Positions 1 through 5,640 of a DNA stretch of 7,041 nucleotides are shown here, one piece after another. Position 1 is the stretch's first letter. The number at the start of each line of letters is the position of its first letter. The translations under genes and the position numbers were made by a program. The notes under the pieces were generated by a model. The model was not told the origin of the DNA. It saw only the letters and a list, made by a program, of their open reading frames with translations, and ran no database searches. This DNA is from Paracoccaceae bacterium (GTDB lineage: Bacteria; Pseudomonadota; Alphaproteobacteria; Rhodobacterales; Rhodobacteraceae): the NCBI GenBank assembly GCA_007134805.1, contig SLKB01000253.1, forward strand, positions 1-7,041. The letters are read 5' to 3'.

Positions 1-632
1 AACGTTTCCTGAGCCGGCGCCCGGCAGAGCTTTCGGGCGGCCAGCGCCAGCGTGTCGCCATCGGCCGGGCTATCGTGCGCAAGCCGAAGCTGTTTCTCTT
101 TGACGAGCCGCTGTCGAACCTTGACGCGGCGTTGCGTGTGCAGACCCGGATCGAGATTGCCAATCTGCACCGCGAGCTTGGGGCGACGATGATCTATGTC
201 ACGCATGATCAGGTCGAGGCGATGACGCTGGCAGACCGGATCGTGGTACTGCGAGACGGGCGGATCGAACAGGTTGGCGCGCCGATGGAGCTGTACAAGA
301 ACCCCGCCAATGAGTTCGTCGCAGGTTTCATCGGTTCGCCCAAGATGAACTTCCTAGACGCCCAAGCGCTGGGGCAGCCCGGAAAATCGCTCGGCATCCG
401 TCCCGAGCATATCACGCTTTCGCCCGATGCCGGGCAGATCGAGGGGCGCGTCAGCCATGTCGAGCATCTGGGCGGCGAGACGCTGGTCTATCTGCGCGCC
501 GATTCACACGGGCTGATCACAGTGCGCCTTTTCGGCGAGTACGAGGCCCATGTCGACGACCGGCTGTGGCTTGCCCCTGACATGAGCCGCGCCTTCCATT
601 TCGGCGCTGATGGCCAGCGCCTGCACGCCTGA
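1..632 (+). CDS. Sugar ABC transporter ATP-binding subunit, MalK/UgpC type (5' end missing)
   Basis: This is the cytoplasmic ATPase subunit that powers a CUT1-type sugar importer. The reading frame is open from base 3 to the TGA at 630-632, so the gene enters from the left and its Walker A half is outside the window. Visible in order are the ABC signature LSGGQRQR (from base 30), Walker B ending FDEP (near 99-110), the D-loop SNLD (114-125), the H-loop His in YVTHDQVEA (204-206), and then a C-terminal TOBE-like domain with the GIRPEH motif typical of MalK/UgpC. An oddity is that only about 12 residues separate MNFL from GIRPEH, whereas E. coli MalK has roughly 40 there, so the first part of the TOBE domain looks shortened. 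It is followed 35 bases later by murQ, which suggests that the substrate is an amino sugar such as MurNAc or a muropeptide sugar. The family is certain; the substrate is inferred from context only. Confidence 0.95.
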   Translation, partial: RFLSRRPAELSGGQRQRVAIGRAIVRKPKLFLFDEPLSNLDAALRVQTRIEIANLHRELGATMIYVTHDQVEAMTLADRIVVLRDGRIEQVGAPMELYKNPANEFVAGFIGSPKMNFLDAQALGQPGKSLGIRPEHITLSPDAGQIEGRVSHVEHLGGETLVYLRADSHGLITVRLFGEYEAHVDDRLWLAPDMSRAFHFGADGQRLHA

Positions 633-667
633 GCGCGTGCCTGAACCAGAACATAAGGGCCGCGAGC

Positions 668-1546
668 ATGACCGAACACGCCGACCCCCGCTATCGCGCC
701 CTGGACAGTTGGGACAGCCTGACCGCGCTGCGTGCGATCTGGGAAAGCCAGATTGCGGCGGTCGCAACACTGGGCCCCGCACTGCCCGCGCTTGCCGCCT
801 TCGTGGAGCCAGCAGCAACCCGCCTGCGCGACGACGGACGGCTCGTCTATGCGGGCGCAGGAACGTCGATCCGTATCGCCGTGCAGGACGGCACCGAGCT
901 TGGCCCCACCTTCAACTGGCCCGAGGCGCGCTGCCACTACCTTATCGCGGGCGGCCCCGCGGCACTGAGTGTCGGTATCGAGGGCGCTGAGGACAATGCC
1001 GAGGATGCCCGGGCACAAGTGGCCGCGGCGGGGATCGGGCCGCAAGATGTAGTGATCGGGCTTGCCGCCAGCGGGCGCACCCCCTTCACCATCGCGGCGC
1101 TTGAGGCTGCGCGCGCGGCCGGTGCGCTCACCTGTGGAATCGCCTGCAACCCTGAGACGGGTCTGCTGCGCGCGGCCGAGCACCCCGTGTTGATCGAGAC
1201 CGGCGCCGAGGTTGTCGCAGGCTCCACGCGGATGAAGGCAGGCACGGCGCAGAAAGTCGCGCTCAACATGATCTCGACCCAGATCATGGTGCGGCTCGGT
1301 CACGTCCATGCGGGCTTAATGGTCGACATGCGCGCCCAGAACCAGAAACTGCGCGGACGCGCCTGCGACATGGTGGCGCGCATCGCCGAAGTTTCGTCCG
1401 ACGCCGCCGAGGCGGCGCTTGGGCAGGCCGGGTGGCGGGTGAAACCTGCCGTGCTCGTCGCGCTGGGGGCGAGCGTGGGCGAGGCCGAGGCGGCGCTCGC
1501 GCGCTCGGGCGGGCTATTGCGCGCGGCCATGGCGGCCAGATCATGA
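668..1546 (+). CDS. murQ: N-acetylmuramic acid 6-phosphate etherase MurQ
   Basis: MurQ cleaves the D-lactyl ether of MurNAc-6-phosphate to give GlcNAc-6-phosphate and D-lactate, a cytoplasmic step in peptidoglycan sugar recycling or use. The protein is 292 residues, close to E. coli MurQ (298). It has the SIS-domain phosphate loop AGAGTS (residues 62-67), a Glu in DGTELGPTF (E77, aligned by eye with catalytic E83 of E. coli), a second in EGAED (E108, aligned with E114), LAASGRTPF around residue 140, and the family signature EVVAGSTRMKAGTAQK. The ATG at 668 is preceded by AAGGG at 655-659 with good spacing. An oddity is Ile68 where E. coli MurQ has Gly in GTSGR, next to the phosphate loop. It sits between a sugar ABC ATPase and a GntR regulator whose start codon overlaps its stop, so the three are probably co-transcribed. 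Assignment rests on motifs and length; activity on MurNAc-6-P is a family inference. Confidence 0.93.
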   Translation: MTEHADPRYRALDSWDSLTALRAIWESQIAAVATLGPALPALAAFVEPAATRLRDDGRLVYAGAGTSIRIAVQDGTELGPTFNWPEARCHYLIAGGPAALSVGIEGAEDNAEDARAQVAAAGIGPQDVVIGLAASGRTPFTIAALEAARAAGALTCGIACNPETGLLRAAEHPVLIETGAEVVAGSTRMKAGTAQKVALNMISTQIMVRLGHVHAGLMVDMRAQNQKLRGRACDMVARIAEVSSDAAEAALGQAGWRVKPAVLVALGASVGEAEAALARSGGLLRAAMAARS

Positions 1547-2277
1547 CGCTCGCGCCCGAGTTGCTCGCCGAGAAGGCCGATGCCACGCCCATCTATCTGC
1601 GTCTCGCCGCGATCCTGCGCGACAAGGTGCATGCGGGGGAATTTGCAGTGGGCGAGGCGCTGCCCTCCGAGCGCGACATTGCGGAGCGCATGGCGGTCTC
1701 GCGCGTTACGGTGCGCAAGGCGATCGACCTGCTGATGCGAGAAGGAGTGCTGTCGCGCAAGCAGGGCTCGGGCACCTTCGTCGCGCCCAGGATCGAACAG
1801 CCCTCGTCGATCCTGGCGGGCTTTTCCGAGGATCTGCGTCGCCGCGGCCTTGTGGCCGGGTCTGTCTGGCTGGAGAAGCGCATCGATATCGCGGCCCCCG
1901 ACGAGGTCATTGCCTTCGGTCTACCCGTGCACGCGCGTGTCAATCGCTTCCGCCGGATCCGCACGGCGAATGGCGAGGCGCTTGCTTTGGAACACGCGGT
2001 CGTTCCCGAAACATATCTGCCCGATCCGCTGATTGTCGCAGACTCGCTTTATGCCGCGCTCGATGCAATGGGCGCGAAACCCGTGACGGGACTGCAGCGC
2101 GTGACGGCATCGCTGGCCACCGAGGACGAGGCGCGCCATCTCGATGTACCGGGCGGCGCGGCGGTGTTGCGCATCGAGCGGCGCGGCTATATCGCTGACG
2201 GGACGATGGTCGAACTCACCCGCTCGGCCTATCGCGGCGACCGTTATGATTTTGTAAGCCAGTTGCGCGCACTCTGA
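1543..2277 (+). CDS. GntR/HutC-family transcriptional regulator with UTRA domain
   Basis: This is a DNA-binding regulator, probably a repressor of the amino-sugar operon it ends. The ATG at 1543 overlaps the murQ stop as ATGA; the frame stays open further upstream, but that part runs inside murQ and encodes a low-complexity Arg/Gly-rich stretch, so it was rejected. The resulting 244-residue protein is the normal HutC-subfamily size. Residues about 16-80 form the GntR winged helix (PIYLRLAAILRDKV, LPSERDIAERMAVSRVTVRKA, then GSGTFV). Residues about 95-240 match the UTRA ligand-binding domain, ending in the typical TRSAYRGDRYDF. Members of this subfamily such as NagR/YvoA sense phosphorylated amino sugars, so GlcNAc-6-P or MurNAc-6-P is a plausible effector here. 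That is inference from neighbours. No operator can be assigned because the operon's promoter is not in the window. Confidence 0.92.
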   Translation: MTLAPELLAEKADATPIYLRLAAILRDKVHAGEFAVGEALPSERDIAERMAVSRVTVRKAIDLLMREGVLSRKQGSGTFVAPRIEQPSSILAGFSEDLRRRGLVAGSVWLEKRIDIAAPDEVIAFGLPVHARVNRFRRIRTANGEALALEHAVVPETYLPDPLIVADSLYAALDAMGAKPVTGLQRVTASLATEDEARHLDVPGGAAVLRIERRGYIADGTMVELTRSAYRGDRYDFVSQLRAL

Positions 2278-2452
2278 GCGCCAAGGTGCTTCAACACGGA
2301 AGGCGTCCTCGCGGCTTGGCCGTGGTGGCAGGCTGGCCGAAAAAAACCGACTGGTCTTGCTGCGCGCCGCGCCTATCTCTCATCCCAACGCGAGGAGAAA
2401 GCTTGCGGAGCACACGGAAAAATCACGGCACAACAGTTTCGTCCGACCCGTT

Positions 2453-2478
2453 GGAACCGTTTCGGTGTCCGCGGCGTT
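2453..2478 (+). promoter_or_regulatory. EcfG-type (general stress response) promoter for nepR-ecfG
   Basis: GGAAC at 2453-2457 and CGTT at 2475-2478 are separated by exactly 17 bases. This matches the published EcfG/SigT consensus of alphaproteobacteria (GGAAC, 16-17 bases, CGTT) at every core position. Transcription would start near 2484-2487, about 65 bases before the chosen nepR start. The sigma factor is encoded two genes downstream, so this implies positive autoregulation as known for other ecfG loci. The rest of the 2278-2550 gap shows no gene or RNA that can be supported; an open frame at 2286-2492 has no recognisable features and overlaps this promoter. Confidence 0.85.
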
Positions 2479-2480
2479 CC
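2455..2480 (-). promoter_or_regulatory. Possible opposite-facing EcfG-like promoter overlapping the first
   Basis: On the - strand the same bases read GGAAC (2480-2476), 17 bases, then GGTT (2458-2455). This keeps the GGAAC box, the spacing and the GTT core, with only the less strict first base of the -10 box changed. The symmetry comes from TGGAAC/GTTCCA arms at 2452-2457 and 2476-2481. Transcription would run leftwards into the gap and then antisense to the gntR 3' end. No - strand gene is supported there, so either it makes a non-coding or antisense RNA, or it is a relic or a coincidence. Confidence 0.35.
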
Positions 2481-2550
2481 AGCTTTGAATAATCGAAAGA
2501 GTCGAGCCGCGCGTGTATGCGGCATCGGAACCAGTCACACTTTAGCACGG

Positions 2551-2748
2551 ATGGCGCCAATGACGCCCCCAACTGGCAGAAAAATGCAAAGCGCGCGCAG
2601 TATGTCGCCGAATGTGGCGCGACAGATCGACGAGAATTTACAGCGTCTCTACTTTGAAACAGCCGCGGAGGCGCTACCTCCGAGCCTGACGGAGCTCGTG
2701 GAGGCGTTACGCAAGCAAGACGCTCAACCCAGATCAGGTGATAGATGA
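2551..2748 (+). CDS. nepR: Anti-sigma factor NepR
   Basis: NepR binds and holds EcfG inactive in the cytoplasm until phosphorylated PhyR takes it away (partner switching). The core NepR pattern is clear: VARQIDENLQRLYFET (residues 22-37) for the first helix and LPPSLTELVEALRKQ (42-56) for the second. With the ATG at 2551 the product is 65 residues, a normal NepR size. The start is uncertain: in-frame ATGs also exist at 2560, 2584 and 2602, none has a strong ribosome binding site, and a TTG at 2485 falls at the predicted transcription start, so it is unlikely to be used. The stop overlaps the ATG of the sigma gene (ATGA at 2745-2748), which suggests coupled translation and balanced amounts of inhibitor and sigma factor. 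Identification rests on the core motif plus the adjacent sigma gene. Confidence 0.88.
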   Translation: MAPMTPPTGRKMQSARSMSPNVARQIDENLQRLYFETAAEALPPSLTELVEALRKQDAQPRSGDR

Positions 2749-3320
2749 TCAACCGCACTCCGGCACCGGCGGCATATGATCCGCGCGATGAAATCATCAC
2801 GCACCTGCCCGCACTGCGTGCCTTCGCGCGCGGGCTGACGGGCGATCTTTCCATGGCTGATGACCTCGTCCAGGAGACTGTGTTGAAGGCGTGGAGTAAA
2901 TTCGAACAATTCCGGGTGGGCTCGAACCTGCGTGCCTGGCTGTTCACGATCCTGCGCAACACCTACATGTCAGCGCGGCGCAAACGCGCGAAGGAAGTGG
3001 CTGACAGCGAAGGCAGCTTTGCCGCGCAGATGGCCACCAAGCCCGATCATGACGGGCGTCTTGCGATGCAGGAGCTGAACGCGGCGCTCAATCGTCTGCC
3101 TGTAGAGCAGCGCGAGGCGTTGTTGCTTGTCGGCGCGCTTGGGTTTTCGGTCGAAGAAGCGGCCGAGACCTGCGGCTGCGCACCCGGGACGATCAAGAGC
3201 CGCGCCAATCGCGGGCGCAAGGCGCTGGCGGAACTCCTGAAACTCGAAGATGGGGAATACCTCGAATCCACTGACAACTCGGTCGCGGCAGTGATGGCTG
3301 TCGCTCCGACAGGCTTCTGA
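2745..3320 (+). CDS. ecfG: EcfG-type ECF RNA polymerase sigma factor (general stress response)
   Basis: This sigma factor directs RNA polymerase to general stress promoters of the GGAAC/CGTT type. The protein is 191 residues. Region 2 covers about residues 18-85, with ADDLVQETVLKAW (38-50) and the very EcfG-like stretch NLRAWLFTILRNTY (61-74). Region 4 covers about 108-163, with LPVEQREALLLVGALGFS followed by the helix-turn-helix EEAAETCGCAPGTIKSR. A tail of roughly 25 residues follows region 4. The start ATG overlaps the nepR stop, which is the diagnostic arrangement of this family, and a consensus EcfG promoter lies upstream, so it probably drives its own transcription under stress. A 28-base gap separates it from the histidine kinase gene, in the same direction. 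Other names used for orthologues are SigT and RpoE2; which name fits depends on the host. Confidence 0.94.
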   Translation: MINRTPAPAAYDPRDEIITHLPALRAFARGLTGDLSMADDLVQETVLKAWSKFEQFRVGSNLRAWLFTILRNTYMSARRKRAKEVADSEGSFAAQMATKPDHDGRLAMQELNAALNRLPVEQREALLLVGALGFSVEEAAETCGCAPGTIKSRANRGRKALAELLKLEDGEYLESTDNSVAAVMAVAPTGF

Positions 3321-3348
3321 GCCGGTTCAGTAAAGCGGGCATCATACG

Positions 3349-5040
3349 GTGAACTGGATCCGCAAACGTCTTGCAGGCCGTCTGGCGCTTCTGCTCACGC
3401 TTGCGCTCGCGCCGCTCGGGCTGATCGCGATCTACTACGAATACGAAGGATGGCGCACACAGGTTGCCGCGCATCATGCTGGGATGATCACGCGGACAGT
3501 CGATGCCGTGACAGGGCAACGCGCGCTTCTAGAAAGCGCCATGCTCTCGGCAGAAAGCCTCGTTCCCTCCGTCCTCGAGCGGCTGGACGATCCCGACGCG
3601 TGTTCAGAGCATCTGGCCAGGTTCATAAGCCAGTCCCGGTTCTTTGCCTTCGTGGGCTTTATCGATGCGGAGGGTGTGGTGCCCTGCGCCTCAGAAAGCA
3701 CTGGACTGAATATTGCTGCCGATGAGAATTTCGAGCATGCGTTGGCTGAGCCGCGCAGCAGCTTCACGCTGAAACCTTCGGGTTCCGTGACGGAGCAGCC
3801 AGTGGTGCTGGCCAACATGCCCGTGTTCGAGAATGGGTCAGTGTCTGGATATCTGGTGATCTCGATCGCGCGGCAGACGCTTGATCTGATTGCGACGGAA
3901 CGCAGCGATGATCACGCACCGAGCATTTCATATCTGGTCAATCACAATGGTGAGACGCTCGCCAATACCGAGGATCCCTCGGCAGAGCTTCTGCCGGCAA
4001 GTGAGACGCTGCAGGGCTTCGTGCAATCGGGCGATTCGGTGTTCAGCGCGCTTGCCGCGAACGGGACGGAGCGGGCCTATGCGCTGGCAGAGCTGGCGCC
4101 CGGCACGCTGTATGTACTGGGTAGCTGGAACGCGGATTATCTGGACGACGTGCCCGGGTTTAACGTCGCGCGGATTGCCTTCCCGGTCCTGATGTGGGCC
4201 GCGTCGGTGGCTGTGGTGATGCTGGCGGTCAACCATATGGTGGTGCGACACCTGCGCCTGCTCAACACGAAGCTGCGCAGATTCGCGCTGGGCAACCGGG
4301 ATAATCTTGCCCGTCTTCCCGACGAGGCCCCCGGAGAGTTGCGCGAGATCGACTCGACCTTCACCAAGATGGCGCGCCTCATCCGCCGCGATGAGGCCGA
4401 GCGCGAAGATGCCTTGCGCGAGAAATCCCTGCTGCTCAAGGAGGTGCACCACAGGGTCAAGAATAACCTGCAGCTGATCGCCTCGATCCTCAACCTGCAG
4501 ATGCGGCGTCTGCACGACCCCGAGGCGCGTGCCATCGTGCAAAGCGTGCAGGGGAGGGTGCGCTCGCTCGCCTCGATCCATCGCACCCTCTACGAGCAGG
4601 GGCGGGCGACAAACACGAATGCGACAGAATTCATCCAAAGTATCCTCGTCGAAACGATGAGCATGGCGCAGGCGGAATTCCCCGATCTCGAGGTCACGAC
4701 CGATCTGCAGAATGTGGGCCTGATGCCCGACCGGATCATCCCTGCGACGTTGCTTTTCGCCGAAGCGTTGAGCAACGCGCTCAAGCATGTGGCGCCCCCT
4801 CACCCGGACGCTCCGCCGCAACTCAAGGTCAGCTTCAGCTCCGAGGGTGGATTTGCCGAATTGCGGGTCTGGAACAGCTTGTCCGATGTTCCACAGGAGT
4901 CCGCCGCGAGCGGGCTGGGCCAGGAGCTCATGACGGCCTTTGCGCTTCAGATCCATGCCGATCTGGAAAGCGGACCCGTCGAGGACGCCGGGCTCCACGG
5001 ATGGGAAATGCGATTGAGGCTCGTCGAGGAGCCGCACTGA
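3349..5040 (+). CDS. Membrane sensor histidine kinase, HisKA_2/HWE type, probable GSR (PhyK-like) kinase
   Basis: Probably senses a signal outside the inner membrane and controls phosphorylation of PhyR. The 563-residue protein starts at GTG 3349. It has a first transmembrane helix at about 9-29, an extracytoplasmic domain at about 31-274 (Cache-like by size and position), a second helix at about 276-296, a HAMP-like linker at about 297-350, and a HisKA_2 dimerisation box, LLKEVHHRVKNNLQLIAS, with likely phosphoacceptor His368. A C-terminal ATPase domain follows, with N-box EALSNALKHV (Asn476) and glycine motif SGLGQEL (522-527). An oddity is that the segment before SGLG reads LRVWNSLSDVP (505-515) and lacks the usual DxGxG of the G1 box. 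The protein has only two cysteines, Cys85 and Cys113, both in the extracytoplasmic part. It follows ecfG by 28 bases and lies 39 bases before the DUF2231 gene. The kinase class is firm; the PhyR partner is inferred from position, since phyR is not in view. Confidence 0.88.
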   Translation: MNWIRKRLAGRLALLLTLALAPLGLIAIYYEYEGWRTQVAAHHAGMITRTVDAVTGQRALLESAMLSAESLVPSVLERLDDPDACSEHLARFISQSRFFAFVGFIDAEGVVPCASESTGLNIAADENFEHALAEPRSSFTLKPSGSVTEQPVVLANMPVFENGSVSGYLVISIARQTLDLIATERSDDHAPSISYLVNHNGETLANTEDPSAELLPASETLQGFVQSGDSVFSALAANGTERAYALAELAPGTLYVLGSWNADYLDDVPGFNVARIAFPVLMWAASVAVVMLAVNHMVVRHLRLLNTKLRRFALGNRDNLARLPDEAPGELREIDSTFTKMARLIRRDEAEREDALREKSLLLKEVHHRVKNNLQLIASILNLQMRRLHDPEARAIVQSVQGRVRSLASIHRTLYEQGRATNTNATEFIQSILVETMSMAQAEFPDLEVTTDLQNVGLMPDRIIPATLLFAEALSNALKHVAPPHPDAPPQLKVSFSSEGGFAELRVWNSLSDVPQESAASGLGQELMTAFALQIHADLESGPVEDAGLHGWEMRLRLVEEPH

Positions 5041-5062
5041 TGCGGCCGAACGCAGCGCATGC

Positions 5063-5070
5063 AGGAAAGG
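5063..5070 (+). promoter_or_regulatory. Ribosome binding site fixing the DUF2231 gene start
   Basis: AGGAAAGG lies 9 bases before the ATG at 5080. It decides for that start over the in-frame ATG at 5059, which would overlap this site and has no comparable one of its own. Confidence 0.7.
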
Positions 5071-5079
5071 ACATCAGAG

Positions 5080-5640
5080 ATGAACAAGCAATCGCAGGAC
5101 TTGATCGACCCCGTTGAAGAGAACCGCGCGCTGCAGGACAAGGAGTCCCGCATCGCGATTGCCGGCCATCCCTTGCACGCCATGCTCGTGGCTTTTCCGA
5201 TCGCCCTGACGATGTCGGTCCTGGGGGCGGATCTGCTCTATTGGTGGACTGGCGATGCGTTCTGGGCGCGCGTTGCGGGCTGGGCTGCTTTCGGGGCCTT
5301 CCTGATGGGCGTGATTGCGGGCGTCACGGGCACGATCGAATTGCTGATCGTTCAGGGTATCCGCAACCGCTCTGCAAGCTGGACGCATTTCATTCTCGCC
5401 GTGATGCTCCTGTCGATCTTGGGCGCCAACTGGGGCTGGCGCATCAGCGATTACGAGGCGGCTGTCCTCCCGCTCGGGTTGCTCATGTCGCTGGTTGCGG
5501 GCGCCTTGACATTTGTCACGGGTTGGCACGGGGGCAAGCTGGTGTTTGACTATCGTATCGGCATCTCTGCCGCCGAGACCCCTGTCGCAAACGAGCAGGC
5601 GGCGGAACCCGGGGCGCGTGGGCGTGTTGAGCATTCATGA
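5080..5640 (+). CDS. DUF2231 four-helix inner membrane protein, function unknown
   Basis: The molecular function of this family is not established. With the start at 5080 the protein is 186 residues. A polar N-terminal stretch of about 28 residues is followed by GHPLHAMLVAFPIAL (29-43), the family's hallmark entry into helix 1 (about 34-56). Further helices lie at about 66-90, 102-118 and 129-147, followed by GWHGGKLVFDYRIG (148-161), the conserved end of DUF2231, and a hydrophilic tail rich in Ala and Glu. His30, His33, His103 and His150 sit near the predicted membrane edges and could bind a metal or haem; this is a suggestion only. Its stop overlaps the start of the flavocytochrome gene (ATGA), so the two products are probably made together and may form one membrane complex. 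It lies downstream of the GSR genes in the same direction and is likely co-expressed with them under stress. Confidence 0.87.
   Translation: MNKQSQDLIDPVEENRALQDKESRIAIAGHPLHAMLVAFPIALTMSVLGADLLYWWTGDAFWARVAGWAAFGAFLMGVIAGVTGTIELLIVQGIRNRSASWTHFILAVMLLSILGANWGWRISDYEAAVLPLGLLMSLVAGALTFVTGWHGGKLVFDYRIGISAAETPVANEQAAEPGARGRVEHS
5604..5628 (+). promoter_or_regulatory. Possible EcfG-like promoter in front of the flavocytochrome gene
   Basis: GGAAC at 5604-5608, 16 bases, then TGTT at 5625-5628 keeps the GGAAC box, the spacing and the GTT core of the EcfG consensus, with T instead of C at the first -10 base. The predicted start would fall at about 5634-5637, on the ATG at 5637, giving a leaderless or nearly leaderless message. 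The site is inside the end of the DUF2231 gene, so chance is a real alternative. Confidence 0.3.

Noticed and set aside
623..640. Inverted repeat of 6 bases with a 6-base loop spanning the ABC ATPase stop codon
   Set aside because: There is no T run after it and murQ follows with its own ribosome binding site; a stem this short is expected by chance in GC-rich DNA.
488..1309. Long - strand open frames opposite murQ, the kinase and the DUF2231 gene
   Set aside because: They mirror well-supported + strand genes in high-GC DNA, and their translations are rich in Arg, Pro and Ser without family motifs.
1432..1542. Longer N-terminal form of the GntR regulator starting at 1432
   Set aside because: The extra 37 residues lie wholly inside murQ, are Arg/Gly-rich and unlike any GntR N terminus; the ATGA overlap at 1543 gives the normal family length.
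2310..2346. GC-rich stretch followed by seven A residues, considered as a terminator after gntR
   Set aside because: The only inverted repeats are 3-4 base pairs with mismatches, and a + strand terminator needs a T run, not an A run; on the - strand there is no stem before the T run.
2286..2492. Open frame of 68 codons between gntR and nepR
   Set aside because: No recognisable motif and no clear ribosome binding site, and it runs across the EcfG promoter.
3298..3312. Perfect 6-base stem with 3-base loop at the 3' end of ecfG
   Set aside because: It is inside the coding region with no following T run and no second copy, so no role as a terminator or repeat can be supported.
4127..4152. GGAAC, 17 bases, CGTG inside the histidine kinase gene
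   Set aside because: The last base of the -10 core does not match and no gene start lies nearby; it is probably chance.
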